DNA of 64,000 nucleotides from Terriglobia bacterium. GTDB lineage: Bacteria > Acidobacteriota > Terriglobia > Terriglobales > Acidobacteriaceae. This document shows, one piece after another, positions 20,008-28,884 of the stretch. Under the pieces are notes generated by a model. It saw only the letters and a program-made list of their open reading frames with translations, was not told where the DNA came from and searched no databases. Position numbers and translations under genes: made by a program. The DNA lies in assembly GCA_020072845.1 (NCBI GenBank), contig JAIQGF010000001.1, positions 124,001 to 188,000 of the forward strand, in the 5' to 3' direction. How positions within the stretch are numbered: the first letter of the stretch is position 1; every line of letters starts with the position of its first letter.

Positions 20008-21300
20008 TCACTCATAGCGCAGCGCTTCGGCGGGCAGAATGCTCGACGCCGACCACGAGGGATAAATAGTTGCGACAAAAGAGACACCGATGGCCACCAC
20101 GGCCACCCAAATCCCATCCACCAGGCGCGGGGCGAAGGGGACGTAATCAATCGAATACACCTCGGGTGAGAGGGATATAAAGTGGTAATGCCCGCCCGCC
20201 CAGGAGAGCGCATAGCCGGCCACCAGCCCGAGCGCGGTGCCGACGATTCCTACCAGCACCCCCTGCGCAATGAACACACGCCGCACCTGGCGCTTCTTCG
20301 CCCCCATGGACATCAGCACCGCAATGTCACGGGTCTTCTCCATGACCATCATGATGAGCGAGATCAGGATATTGAGCGCGGCGACGAACACAATCAGTCC
20401 AATCGTAATAAAGGTGACGACGCGCTCCAGACGCAGCGCACGAAAGAGCGCGCGGTTCTGTTCCATCCAGTTGGTGGCCATGAATCCCGGACCGGCGGCA
20501 CGCTGCAGTTCTGTGCCCACCTGCCCCGCTTGGTAAATGTCGTCGATCTTGAATTCGATCACCGATACCAGATCACCGAGACCAAACAGTTGCTGCGCGT
20601 CGGCGAGACGGATGAATGCCCACGAGCTGTCGTAGTCGAAGAAACCCGAGTTGAAGATCCCGGTTACCTTGAAGCGCGCGTACTTGGGCACCAGTCCGAA
20701 GGGCGTAAGCTCGCCTTGCGGGCTGATGACCATGACCACCGAGCCAACGGTGGCCCCGAGGTCGTCGGCCATTTCCTTGCCGAGAATTACGGGCGGCATG
20801 GCGGCCACGCGCTGCTGCACTGCCGCCAGCGAATCCGGCGACGGTGATGGAGCGCGCTCACCCTCGAGCGCGTTCGGCTCCAGCGCCGCCGCCGAGCCCA
20901 CGGTCACGTTCTTCAGCATGTCGCTGACCTTGCGCTCGTACTCCGGCAGGATTCCTTTCAGGATCGCGCCCTTGGCCCTCGCGCCGCGCGATACCAGCAC
21001 CTGCTCGTAAATCGCGGGCGAGGCGGCGGCGACGTGCGGCTGCTGGCTCAGCCGCGACAACAGCGGCTGCCAGTTGCGGATGCCGTCGCTTTCCACGCGC
21101 AGCAGTTGCACGTGCGAGGTCGAGCCGAGCAGCCGGTTTTGCAGGTCCTGGCGGAAGCCGTTGTTGATGGCGAGAGCGATAATCAGCGAGGCGACCCCGG
21201 CGGTGACACCGGCAATCGAGATGGCAGTGATGATGCCGATCACGGCTTGCCGGCGCTTGGCACGCAGGTAGCGCGACGCGATGAACAGTTCGAATCTCAT
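20008..21300 (-). CDS. lolC: lipoprotein-releasing ABC transporter permease (LolC/LolE family)
   Basis: A 430-residue FtsX-type permease. It begins RFELFIASRYLRAKRRQ and has one membrane segment near residues 20-45, a large periplasmic MacB-like domain (about 50-270), and three membrane segments at the C-terminus (near 285-310, 335-360 and 385-410). Only one permease gene is present, so it probably acts as a homodimer, as in LolF-type systems. Its ATPase is the next gene on the strand. The 237 bases upstream before the divergent gene at 21538 contain a repeat. Confidence 0.93.
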   Translation of the reverse strand: MRFELFIASRYLRAKRRQAVIGIITAISIAGVTAGVASLIIALAINNGFRQDLQNRLLGSTSHVQLLRVESDGIRNWQPLLSRLSQQPHVAAASPAIYEQVLVSRGARAKGAILKGILPEYERKVSDMLKNVTVGSAAALEPNALEGERAPSPSPDSLAAVQQRVAAMPPVILGKEMADDLGATVGSVVMVISPQGELTPFGLVPKYARFKVTGIFNSGFFDYDSSWAFIRLADAQQLFGLGDLVSVIEFKIDDIYQAGQVGTELQRAAGPGFMATNWMEQNRALFRALRLERVVTFITIGLIVFVAALNILISLIMMVMEKTRDIAVLMSMGAKKRQVRRVFIAQGVLVGIVGTALGLVAGYALSWAGGHYHFISLSPEVYSIDYVPFAPRLVDGIWVAVVAIGVSFVATIYPSWSASSILPAEALRYE

Positions 21301-21400
21301 GGGTAGATCCCTCGCTGCGCTCGGGATTTCGGCAGCGGGCTCCCGCTTCGCTCACGCCCGCTATGCGCCTCAAGTTCGAAGGACATGCGAGCGAAAACAG

Positions 21401-21435
21401 TCTGTCAGTCGATCGGTCTATCAGTCAATCGGTCT
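21401..21435. repeat. cagtcgatcggtctat tandem repeat
   Basis: Three degenerate units of gtcagtcgatcggtcta/tcagtcaatcggtc lie in the divergent gap before 21538. The same family, in both orientations, appears at 25150-25245. Confidence 0.7.
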
Positions 21436-21537
21436 TCCCAAGCAGCTCGCGTTCCTGAAGGTTTTGAGGCCGGCGCGGTAAAGTACGCGTACGATATCAC
21501 GGCCAGGAATTCGCGAATCGCATTCGGAGGTTACATC

Positions 21538-22023
21538 ATGCGCAGTCGGCTTGTGCTTGCTTGTGTGCTGCTGTTCGCCGCCGCAGCAGCGGCGCAGAAG
21601 ATGACCGAGCAGATCAAATGCGGGCAGCCGGATCGGCAGTACGCCATCCCGGTCGGCGACGCGCCGGGGCACGTCTACAGCATTTCGCATAACAGCTGCA
21701 CTTATCCCAAGCCGGGCAATATTGGCGTGGCGAAGAAGGTCGCCGGTGAGGACGTCGTCTTCAGCGAAACCACCGGCACGCGCACCCAGTGGCACGGCGT
21801 GTTCACCGAGACCATGAGCAACGGCGATAAGCTCTACTACCGGCACCACGGCGAAGGCGTGCTGAACAACGGCACTTTCACCTCCGGCGAAGATGTCTGG
21901 GAGGTCAGCGGTGGCACGGGCAGTTACAAGGGGTTCAGGGGCAAGGGAATCTGCAAACTCCATCCGCAACCTGACGGCACGTTTCTCGATGACTGCAGCG
22001 GCGAGTACACGTCACAGAAATAG
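21538..22023 (+). CDS. secreted hypothetical protein (161 residues)
   Basis: A small exported protein not assigned to a family. The first 20 residues are a clear signal peptide (MRSRLVLACVLLFAAAAAA) with a cleavage site near AAAQK. The mature part has two pairs of cysteines (KCGQPDRQ, NSCTYPK, GICKLHP, DDCSG) that could form two disulfides, and a beta-rich core with SGGTGSYKGFRGKG, which is reminiscent of lipocalin- or allene-oxide-cyclase-like barrels. ATG 21538 is preceded by GGAGG eight bases upstream, which fixes the start, although the frame is open from 21385. Its TAG stop is the first unit of a cagttt repeat. Confidence 0.85.
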   Translation: MRSRLVLACVLLFAAAAAAQKMTEQIKCGQPDRQYAIPVGDAPGHVYSISHNSCTYPKPGNIGVAKKVAGEDVVFSETTGTRTQWHGVFTETMSNGDKLYYRHHGEGVLNNGTFTSGEDVWEVSGGTGSYKGFRGKGICKLHPQPDGTFLDDCSGEYTSQK

Positions 22024-22050
22024 TTTCAGTTTCGAGTTTCAGTTTCAGCC
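22021..22050. repeat. tagtttcagtttcgag repeat at stop codon
   Basis: The TAG stop of the preceding gene is embedded in tagtttcagtttcgagtttc units. This is the same family as 1941-1987, again abutting a stop codon. It separates two convergent genes. Confidence 0.75.
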
Positions 22051-22063
22051 AGGAACGCCGCGG

Positions 22064-22654
22064 TTAGAAACGCGGCAGGATGCCAGGGACGCGCTGCTTG
22101 TAGTCACGGTAGGCCTGGCCGAAGCGCGATTCCAATTCCCGTTCTTCGGCGGCGATCATCAGCGCACCGGTGATCACGGCAAAGATAAGCAGCGCGTACA
22201 GCACCGCCAAGCCGGTTCCGACGGCCCAGCCGAGCAATTCGCACATATGACCGAGGTAGTAGGGATGGCGGACGTGGGCGCGAATGCCGCTGGTGTTGAG
22301 GCGCTGCTCGTGCTTTTCCGGCTCGAGTTCAGGCCGGCCCAGCACCTGGTCCAAGGTGAATTCACGGCGCGCGCGTGAGTAGATCCAGAACCCGGCGAAG
22401 ATTAGGGCGCCCGCGGGAATCCATGTCCAAGGCGTGGTGTACAGCGTCACCAGCCGCCAGCGCCACGTGATCGCGCCGGCGAGAACCCACAGCCCCTTCC
22501 ACATCAGTCCGATGGTGCGAAGCCGGACCTTGCGCGCGCGCCAGAATTCAATGTGCGGGTGGACCAGCAGCCAATAACAAGGAACGGTCGCGTAGATGAT
22601 GGAGATCACCCACGCGGCGGTGTAGAGAATGGACATTCCGCGAATCAACGCCAC
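22064..22654 (-). CDS. isoprenylcysteine carboxyl methyltransferase-like membrane methyltransferase
   Basis: A 196-residue membrane protein with four to five hydrophobic segments. Its C-terminal half has the ICMT/PEMT-type S-adenosylmethionine site: VRHPYYLGHMCELLGW, followed by a membrane helix and EERELESRFGQAYRDYKQRVP. These motifs are shared by isoprenylcysteine methyltransferases, phospholipid methyltransferases and NnrU-like proteins, so the substrate cannot be told. The start is ATG 22654 or six codons later. It is convergent with the small secreted gene, with only a repeat between. Confidence 0.88.
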   Translation of the reverse strand: MALIRGMSILYTAAWVISIIYATVPCYWLLVHPHIEFWRARKVRLRTIGLMWKGLWVLAGAITWRWRLVTLYTTPWTWIPAGALIFAGFWIYSRARREFTLDQVLGRPELEPEKHEQRLNTSGIRAHVRHPYYLGHMCELLGWAVGTGLAVLYALLIFAVITGALMIAAEERELESRFGQAYRDYKQRVPGILPRF

Positions 22655-22660
22655 CCAGGA

Positions 22661-22745
22661 TTAGCCACGGATCACCACGGATACACACGGATCAGAATTC
22701 TTGATTTCTTATCCGCGTGCATCCGTGGAAATCCGTGGTCGACTT
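22661..22745. repeat. accacggatcaccacgg tandem and inverted repeat
   Basis: Units of gccacggatcaccacggatacacacgg lie at about 22661-22692 and the inverse (atccgtggaaatccgtggtc) at about 22718-22741. The two arms can pair over about 20 bp. The block fills the gap upstream of the methyltransferase gene. Confidence 0.8.
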
Positions 22746-22774
22746 GTCGTCGCGCTTTCCGCGAGCCTTGGGAT

Positions 22775-25105
22775 CTACCGCCCGCGTACTACGAACTTCG
22801 CCGAGCCCATGTTCTCGAAGCGATCGTAGACGCGCACTACGATGACATGCTCCTGCTTCGGGCCGGTCGAGGCCGCCCCATCCCCTTCTCCGGCGGCGCG
22901 GCGGCCCGGCTTCGGTCGAACCGGTTCTCCAGACACGCTCTCCGCGACGGTTTTCGCCGGGTCGCCGGGAATCGCGGCCAGAAAATCATAGTTCTCGACG
23001 CGGTAATCGGAGAGCCGGCCGACGGGTTCGACGTACTGCCACTCGCCGGCGTCAATCGAGTACTCCGCGCGCTTGATGGTGGAGAAGCCGTCCATGGCGC
23101 GGAAGGTGATGTGCAGCGCATGGTTGTCGAAGGCGGCGTTCAGGTTCACCACCTGCGGCGGCGTGGTATCAATCTCAAAGCGCTGGCTTTCCTTCGCCGA
23201 GTTCAGCGCCTCTTCCGGCGAATGCGAAGGCGCATCGGAAGCGGCCACGCGCATGGTGTAGCCGCCGTCGGGCAGCAGCGCGGCGTCAAAGGAATAAAAC
23301 TTGTCGGTGATGTTGTCCTTCAGCAGCTTCCACTGGGTTTCGTTGTCGCCGCGATAGTAGACGGAATAGACCAGCTCGTCGTCGTTCTCGTCGTGGGCGG
23401 TCCAGCGCACGGCCATGGATCCGCGGTCGCGCACCGCCGGCGCCTGCGCCTCGAATCGCGGCCCGGGAGTGCCGCCGACGGAAACATTTTCGACGCTCGG
23501 CTTGGGCATCGACTGGAAGCGCGCGCCGGTTTGCACGTACACCTCGTCAATCACCGGCGCCACGTTTTTGGGCAGGTAATTGATGAGCACGCTGCTGATG
23601 GAGGGGGTGGGCTTGCCCGGGTGCAGCACCGCCTTCCACTGCACGAACCGCGCCGGCGGGACGTCGAGCGCGGCGCCCGCCGCGAAATCGATTTTCTTCC
23701 ACGGGCTCCAATTGCGGTCGGGATTGTCCACGTTGCCGCTGCGGGCGTAAACGTCGAAAGCGCCGCTGCCGCGGACTTCGGCGCGTCCCCAGAGCGAGAA
23801 GATGCGGCCGTCGAAGACGTCGCTCTCGTAGGTGCCGTCGGCATCGGGCGCCGCCCCGAGAGTGAAGATCTTTCCCAGATTGCTGGTGGCCGCGTACACC
23901 CCGCCGTTGGGCGCCTGCGCCAGCGCGGTCACCTGGGTGGCGCTGGCCTTCACCAGGTCGGTGAAGCTGCCCACATCCCGGATGACGTACACGCGTCCCT
24001 TGTTGCCGGTGCCGGCCAGCAACTGCCCGCGCTGATCGAAGGCGAGCGCATAGACCACGTCTTCCCGCGAACTCCAAATGCGGCGCGGCGAGCCGTCGGG
24101 GGCGATCTGGTAGACCTCGGATCCGCCGGTTGCCCCGAATGCCGGCAACGGAATGGTCATCGCAATCGGCGCCGGTGCAGCCTGCACCGCGCCCGCAGGC
24201 GCGCCCGCCGTAACCGTGATGGTGGGCGCTGGTGTTGGTACGGCTATAACTTGGGGCGGCGGCGTTCCCACGCGCTTTTCCCCGACACCCGCGGCATAGA
24301 TGTTGCCGGCCGGGTCGATGTCGAGCGCGGTGATCTCTTTTTTCGGCGCGCTATAGAGAACGAACGCCTCGCCGGACGGCGAAATGCGGTAGACCAGTCC
24401 GCTTCCGTCGGAGCCGGCAATCAAGTTGCCCCGCGGATCGAAATGCAGGACGCGGATGTGGGCTTCGTCGCTCTTGAAAAACAGCGCATGTTCGCCCGTT
24501 TTCTCGACTCGGAAAATCTGCCCCTGGTCGCCGGTGGCGACATAGATTCGCCCCTGCGCGTCCTGGGCCAGGTCCCAGATGTACTTGGTTTTCGGATCGA
24601 AGAAGACCGCGGAGGTGTAGCTCGGGTCCAGCGGAAGCTTCGCTGCCTGCGGCGGCGCGGCGGCGGCGTTGGAGTCCGGTGCCGCCTGGGCGCCCGGCGC
24701 TGCGCCGTGCACAATCTTGTACACCTTCCCGTCGGGCGAGGTGGCGGCGTAGATCGCCCCGCTCGCATCCACCACCAATGCCTGCACCTGCAGTTCTTGC
24801 GGCTGAAAGATGATGCTGGCCTGGCCGGAGGGCGTCACGCGATACACCCGAGCAGGCGCGCCCGCAGCCGCGTAGATGTTGCCCTGCGCGTCTCCGGCGA
24901 TCGCCCACACATAGGTTGATGGGGTGGTGAAAATCGGCTTTAGCGAGGGCGCCAGTTCCAGGCCGCCTTCGCTGCGCATGGCTACTCCCTTCGCCGTGCC
25001 CTTCTCCAGTTCGTCAAACTTGCTCTGTTCCCAGGTGCGGGTGCCTTCGGCTAACACAAGAATGGAGAGAAGAAGCAAGCAAAGCGGCAAGTACAGCTTT
25101 CGCAT
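22775..25105 (-). CDS. secreted NHL/beta-propeller repeat protein
   Basis: A 776-residue exported protein. The signal peptide is RKLYLPLCLLLLSILVLAEG. Residues about 60-440 contain repeated blades of the form G-N-I-Y-A-A-A-x-x-x-x-R-V-Y-R (AQGNIYAAAGAPARVYRV, PDGKVYKI, AQGRIYVATGDQGQIFRV, PAGNIYAAGVGEKRV), an NHL or SMP-30-like propeller. A Pro/Ala/Thr-rich insert splits it near 290. The C-terminal half has Ig or fibronectin-like beta domains (AVRWTAHDENDDELVYSVYY). Function is unknown, but sugar or surface binding is likely. The start at 25105 was chosen at the signal peptide; the frame is open to 25171. Many paralogues of this kind are known in Acidobacteriota. Confidence 0.88.
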   Translation of the reverse strand: MRKLYLPLCLLLLSILVLAEGTRTWEQSKFDELEKGTAKGVAMRSEGGLELAPSLKPIFTTPSTYVWAIAGDAQGNIYAAAGAPARVYRVTPSGQASIIFQPQELQVQALVVDASGAIYAATSPDGKVYKIVHGAAPGAQAAPDSNAAAAPPQAAKLPLDPSYTSAVFFDPKTKYIWDLAQDAQGRIYVATGDQGQIFRVEKTGEHALFFKSDEAHIRVLHFDPRGNLIAGSDGSGLVYRISPSGEAFVLYSAPKKEITALDIDPAGNIYAAGVGEKRVGTPPPQVIAVPTPAPTITVTAGAPAGAVQAAPAPIAMTIPLPAFGATGGSEVYQIAPDGSPRRIWSSREDVVYALAFDQRGQLLAGTGNKGRVYVIRDVGSFTDLVKASATQVTALAQAPNGGVYAATSNLGKIFTLGAAPDADGTYESDVFDGRIFSLWGRAEVRGSGAFDVYARSGNVDNPDRNWSPWKKIDFAAGAALDVPPARFVQWKAVLHPGKPTPSISSVLINYLPKNVAPVIDEVYVQTGARFQSMPKPSVENVSVGGTPGPRFEAQAPAVRDRGSMAVRWTAHDENDDELVYSVYYRGDNETQWKLLKDNITDKFYSFDAALLPDGGYTMRVAASDAPSHSPEEALNSAKESQRFEIDTTPPQVVNLNAAFDNHALHITFRAMDGFSTIKRAEYSIDAGEWQYVEPVGRLSDYRVENYDFLAAIPGDPAKTVAESVSGEPVRPKPGRRAAGEGDGAASTGPKQEHVIVVRVYDRFENMGSAKFVVRGR

Positions 25106-25149
25106 CACGAATCCTAAGAGGGAATTGCCAACAGCGTAACACAGCGGAA

Positions 25150-25245
25150 GGTCTGTCGGTCTCTCGGTCAATCGGTCGCCGTTATCCGTGATCGATACTC
25201 AGAGCAGCAATCATGGGCTGAATCACCGAAAGACCGATAGACGCT
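25150..25245. repeat. ggtctgtcggtctctcggtcaatcgg repeat
   Basis: Degenerate units of gtctgtcggtctctcgg/tcaatcggtcgcc at about 25150-25178, and inverse units (caccgaaagaccgatagac) at about 25222-25243. The arms could pair. Same family as 21401-21435. Confidence 0.7.
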
Positions 25246-25263
25246 CTCCCTGGCCACTGCAAT

Positions 25264-25293
25264 TAAAAAGCCCCTGCTATTCGCGCAGGGGCT
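25264..25293 (-). terminator. rho-independent terminator of the 25311-25727 gene
   Basis: On the minus strand AGCCCCTGC and GCAGGGGCT pair around a short loop and are followed by TTTTTAATT. This is a strong GC stem with a U-tract 18 bases past the stop codon. Confidence 0.88.
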
Positions 25294-25310
25294 GGGAGGA
25301 GGGGAAACAC

Positions 25311-25727
25311 TCAGGCGTCGTAAACCGGGGCCTGGTCCTCTTCCTGGAACTGGGAGCTTTGCAGAACGATTTCCACCGCTTCCAGCACCGACATCATCGA
25401 ATCGCGATCGGTATTGAGGCCGCTGCTCAGGCAGGCGCGGTCGAGATTCAATTCACCCAGGAGGGACGAGCCCTCATCGCCGGCCGCGTCTCGTTCTCCC
25501 GGCGTCTCCGGGATGCCGAGGTCGGGCATCATCCAGGAGCCGACCAGCACATGCAAATGCTGGGTGCAGCACAGGTGGCAAATGCCCGGCTGCTCGGCGA
25601 GCTTGTCGTTCCACTTGAGAATGTCAATGTGCCGCGCGCGGGGTTGGTCACTGACCAGAAGCCACTGGCTATGATCGCGCTCCTCGATCCCGCAGACTTC
25701 GCATTTGTAATTTTGGACCCGGCTCAT
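25311..25727 (-). CDS. zinc-ribbon-like hypothetical protein
   Basis: A 138-residue soluble protein with a cysteine pattern of a zinc ribbon: CEVC at residues 9-12, and C-H-L-C-C near residue 50. The N-terminal half reads SRVQNYKCEVCGIEERD and KWNDKLAEQPGICHLC, and the C-terminal half is acidic. I cannot assign a function; proteins with this arrangement may be small adaptors or ribbon-type regulators. It lies 27 bases beyond the Crp/Fnr gene stop on the same strand and downstream of it, so it is probably co-transcribed with the regulator. A strong terminator follows. Confidence 0.75.
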   Translation of the reverse strand: MSRVQNYKCEVCGIEERDHSQWLLVSDQPRARHIDILKWNDKLAEQPGICHLCCTQHLHVLVGSWMMPDLGIPETPGERDAAGDEGSSLLGELNLDRACLSSGLNTDRDSMMSVLEAVEIVLQSSQFQEEDQAPVYDA

Positions 25728-25754
25728 CGGAGCCTCCTAGGCCAAACCTGAGCG

Positions 25755-26609
25755 TTAAACGACCGCGCAAGCTGCCTGTTTTTCCTTCAAAACCCGAAAA
25801 GGAGAATCTAGTCGCTCCCGAGGTTCTTTTCCGGCCCCAAGGAGCGCGGTGCGATCGTGCGTCGCGACCGGTTCGGCCCTTCCGGCGATCTCCTGCAGCG
25901 CCGACTGGTTCCGCAACACCAGCGTCGCGCCGCGGACTTCGATCAGCTTCTGCTTCTTGAATCGTGCCATGGCGCGCGTCACGGTCTCGCGAGTCGTGCC
26001 GATCATCTGCGCAATCTCTTCATGGGTCAACGTGAGTTTGAAGGCCGGCGTCCCGTTGGTAACGTTACCTTCGGCGTGATCTTCGCACCAGCCGATCAGC
26101 AGGCTCGCCAGCCTCCAGTCGGCCGAGCGCGACAGGCCCACCCAGCGCAGTTCGCGGCAGGCATTGTTGTACTGCCGGCTGATCTGGTGGGCGGCGCCCA
26201 GGCAGGCTTCCGAGTCCTCGCGGATGAAGCGGAGAAAATCATCCTGGCGGATGAAGTTCACCTGGCACGGGCTCAGAGTCTCCACCGTCGCTTCGTAGCC
26301 CTTGTTCATGACGCACGCGCTCAGGCCCAGGACCTCGCCCGGACCGGCAATCTTCAGGATCAGCGTGCGTCCGTCCTGCGAGACCACCGACAGCTTGGCC
26401 TCGCCGCGGCAGATCATGTACACCCCCCGCGGTGCCTGTCCTTCCACGAACAGCACGGCGCCCTGCGGGTACGAGGTCACGAATGACATTGCCTCCAGCC
26501 TCTTCAGCGTCGCCGGCGGCAACTGGCAGAAGAACCCGGCTGAGTGAGCGCCACAGTGATCACAGGATTCGCTCGGCTGAAGGTTGTACGGTGTGCGGTA
26601 GGTAGACAT
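25755..26609 (-). CDS. Crp/Fnr-family transcriptional regulator with FNR-like cysteines
   Basis: A 284-residue regulator. N-terminal cysteines C16, C19 and C28 (SCDHCGAHSAGFFC), together with C115 in ETLSPCQV, occupy the places of the four cluster-binding cysteines of E. coli FNR, so an Fe-S oxygen or NO sensor is possible. The cyclic-nucleotide-like barrel runs from about 30 to 140, then the long dimer helix. The helix-turn-helix is LTHEEIAQMIGTTRETVTRAMARF. Its recognition helix R-E-T-V-T-R is like CRP (which binds TGTGA) and unlike FNR (V-E-T-I-S-R). ATG 26609 follows GAGGAAGGGAAGC. Two imperfect CRP-type sites lie 155-195 bases upstream. A C-terminal tail of about 40 residues is longer than usual. 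Confidence 0.92.
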   Translation of the reverse strand: MSTYRTPYNLQPSESCDHCGAHSAGFFCQLPPATLKRLEAMSFVTSYPQGAVLFVEGQAPRGVYMICRGEAKLSVVSQDGRTLILKIAGPGEVLGLSACVMNKGYEATVETLSPCQVNFIRQDDFLRFIREDSEACLGAAHQISRQYNNACRELRWVGLSRSADWRLASLLIGWCEDHAEGNVTNGTPAFKLTLTHEEIAQMIGTTRETVTRAMARFKKQKLIEVRGATLVLRNQSALQEIAGRAEPVATHDRTALLGAGKEPRERLDSPFRVLKEKQAACAVV

Positions 26610-26764
26610 TGCTTCCCTTCCTCGGAGGCTTGCCTGCCTCCTCGAAACCTTCGAGACCTGTTTCCAGGGAATGCAAAAGCACGACCGCGGCCAAACCGCC
26701 CAGCCGCTCATGTCTAAATCTTAGTCTTTAGAATCAATGACTTACAGATGTCGCGCCGGGGAGC

Positions 26765-26802
26765 TGTGCGCGGCATCACACGTTCCTGTGAGCGTAAGCG
26801 CA
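26765..26802. promoter_or_regulatory. two tandem CRP-type half-palindromes upstream of the Crp/Fnr gene
   Basis: TGTGC-N6-TCACA lies at 26765-26780 and TGTGA-N6-GCGCA at 26787-26802, with centres 22 bases apart (two helical turns). Both match the TGTGA-N6-TCACA consensus with one or two mismatches and are about 160 bases upstream of the regulator's ATG. Autoregulation is an inference. Confidence 0.45.
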
Positions 26803-26877
26803 CTTCGCTGGGGCTTTATGGGTGAAATAGCGCAGGGGGGACGAGTTCTCAATTGCGAGTGGTAGCCGGAAAGACTG

Positions 26878-26912
26878 CCTCAGCGCCTGAAGCCTGAAGC
26901 TTACAGCCTACT
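26878..26912. repeat. gcctgaagcctgaagctt repeat
   Basis: Units of agcgcctgaagcctgaagcttacagcc lead right up to, and into, the stop codon of the S55 protease gene (TAG from the minus-strand reading of ccta). Similar ggcttcgggcttcagg units are at 50296-50330 and 52395-52435. Confidence 0.65.
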
Positions 26913-28716
26913 TCACATTGACGGTGATAATCTGCGCGCCCGAAACCACGTAGTCCAGCGGCGTCGAGGATTCGTTCACCGACGACTCGCCCACCACCAC
27001 CATGTCCTGCGTGCCGCGCATGCCTTCCATCACGGTCATCACCGACAGCGGCATGGTAGGCATGACTTTGTCTTCCACCATAGCCTGCGGGTTGGCCTCC
27101 AGCAGCGAGACATACAGCCGGTCGTTGGAGTGTTCCTTGTTGAGCAGCGCGATGGTGGACGCCAGGTCCATGCGGCGGCCGAATGCGACGCCGATGTTGC
27201 GCATGCGGTCCAGCGTATTGCCGTCGCTGATCAGGATGCGCAGCGTTCCTTTGGGGGTTGAGGTCGGGATCTTCACCGGAACCTGGCGCACGATGCGCTC
27301 GCCGCGATAAGGACGAAGCACGGACTCGACCACAATCTCGTCCCCCGGCCGCGCCTCGGTCACGTCGGTGCGCGCGCTTTCCAGTTGCGCGGAGCGGCGC
27401 TCGCGAACGATGTCGAAGTCGAGTTCGACGCCCTTGATCTTCGGCTTGTCGTACGGGTTCTGGTAGATGCGCCCGAAACGCTCGCCCAGCGAGATGGCGG
27501 CAGCGAAGGCCGTCGGCAGCCCTGCGTCCGACGGCGCATACATGTTCTGCAGGTGAACTTCCGGGTAGCGGTTCACGCTGATGCTGCCGTTCATCCGATA
27601 GGTGACGTCTTCGCCCGCTTCATTCACGCCCTGCAGCGAGCTGAACACCGTAGCCATGATCGCCACCGGGGTCAGCCGGCTGTTGTTCAGCACCTCGTAA
27701 TGGAACTGCTTGGGTTGGTTGGCGCCATGAATGGTCAGCGTCACCGGAATCATCTCCGGCTGCTTGTCGAAGCGCCCCAGGATTCCGGTGTGGCGGTCCT
27801 GCACGAAAGCGCCGATCGCTTCGGTGGTATTGACGATCTTGAACGCGTTGAGCGGCGAGGGCAGGGTGGCCAGCACGCGCGCCTTGGCCATGGGCATGTC
27901 CACCAGGCCGAATTGCAGCAGCGGATGGCCGCAGGCCAGCAGGCGCTGCGCATCCATGTAGGTGACGGTGCAGGTGGCGGCGATATTCACGTCGCCGCGC
28001 ACCAGGATGGCGCTGACCGCCGAGCCGGGCTCGATCGGCTCCGGCTGCTTTTCATCCGACACGGAACCGGCGCCCATGACGGGCACGATGCCGGCGGCGG
28101 CGAATTGCGGCGCAAAACGGTTGACCGCATCTTGCGTGAATCCGCTGAACACCAGCGGCGTCTCGATCGGCCGCAGCAGGTCGGCGACGCCCGCAATCCC
28201 GTTCGCCGCGCCCGGGTTGCTGGTGCGCGTGGTCTCGGTGGTGGCGGCCGGCGGTGCCGATTGCGCGTCGGCCGCAGGAGTCTTGTCGAGCGCGTTGATC
28301 TCCAGCATGGCGCCGATCGGGGTCACGCCGGCGATCGGCTCCTTGGAGAATTCGCCGATGCGGAACGCAAGCGCGCCCACCAGCTTGCCGTCCACGTACA
28401 CCGGGCTGCCGCTCATGCCGGCGACCACGCCCGTGTACTCAACCTTCTTGCCATGCAAGCGAACCAGGATGATGTCGCCCTTGGGGCCGTTGACATTGCG
28501 CAGCACGCCGAGGATTTCCACATCCATCGGCTCCGGCGTGACGCCTTCGAATACGGTGTAGGCGACGCCATGCATGCCGGCCTTGACCTCAGACAGCGGC
28601 AGGATTGGCGTCTTCACCTTGGCGGTGGCCGCGGGCGTCTCGGCGCACAGCGCGAGCGGCGTAATCATCAGGACGAGCACGTAGGAGAGGAGCCACGAGA
28701 GCACAACTTTTTTCAT
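26908..28716 (-). CDS. SpoIVB-type S55 serine peptidase domain protein, exported
   Basis: A 602-residue exported protein. The signal peptide is MKKVVLSWLLSYVLVLM followed by ITPLALCAET. Residues about 40-280 form an S55/SpoIVB-like serine protease domain with VKAGMHGVAYTVFEGV, the nucleophile region GVVAGMSGSPVYVDGKLVGA (Ser in G-M-S-G-S-P), and a putative histidine at GKKVEYTG... to LACGHPLLQFG. The second half (about 300-602) is beta-rich and not recognised. In Bacillus SpoIVB acts in sporulation signalling, but no sporulation genes are here, so the role is different, perhaps envelope protein processing. A repeat stands directly after the stop. Confidence 0.88.
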   Translation of the reverse strand: MKKVVLSWLLSYVLVLMITPLALCAETPAATAKVKTPILPLSEVKAGMHGVAYTVFEGVTPEPMDVEILGVLRNVNGPKGDIILVRLHGKKVEYTGVVAGMSGSPVYVDGKLVGALAFRIGEFSKEPIAGVTPIGAMLEINALDKTPAADAQSAPPAATTETTRTSNPGAANGIAGVADLLRPIETPLVFSGFTQDAVNRFAPQFAAAGIVPVMGAGSVSDEKQPEPIEPGSAVSAILVRGDVNIAATCTVTYMDAQRLLACGHPLLQFGLVDMPMAKARVLATLPSPLNAFKIVNTTEAIGAFVQDRHTGILGRFDKQPEMIPVTLTIHGANQPKQFHYEVLNNSRLTPVAIMATVFSSLQGVNEAGEDVTYRMNGSISVNRYPEVHLQNMYAPSDAGLPTAFAAAISLGERFGRIYQNPYDKPKIKGVELDFDIVRERRSAQLESARTDVTEARPGDEIVVESVLRPYRGERIVRQVPVKIPTSTPKGTLRILISDGNTLDRMRNIGVAFGRRMDLASTIALLNKEHSNDRLYVSLLEANPQAMVEDKVMPTMPLSVMTVMEGMRGTQDMVVVGESSVNESSTPLDYVVSGAQIITVNVK

Positions 28717-28884
28717 ACCACCTGGTTTGACCGCAAGCGTTCATCCTGCCACCCCGGACTCGCCCGCAGCCGGTCCATCCTTTCCGCAAACCCGCCTGGG
28801 AGGCGAGAGTTGCGGGACCGCGATCCTCTGCGTGGAGGGGGACGAATTCAAATCGCGCGCAGTGAAAAAGCGGCGTTACGCATC

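Noticed and set aside
22553-24919. 788-codon open frame on the plus strand opposite the propeller gene
   Set aside because: It is antisense to a protein with a signal peptide and propeller blades; its own composition (Arg/His/Val-rich) is typical of a shadow frame.
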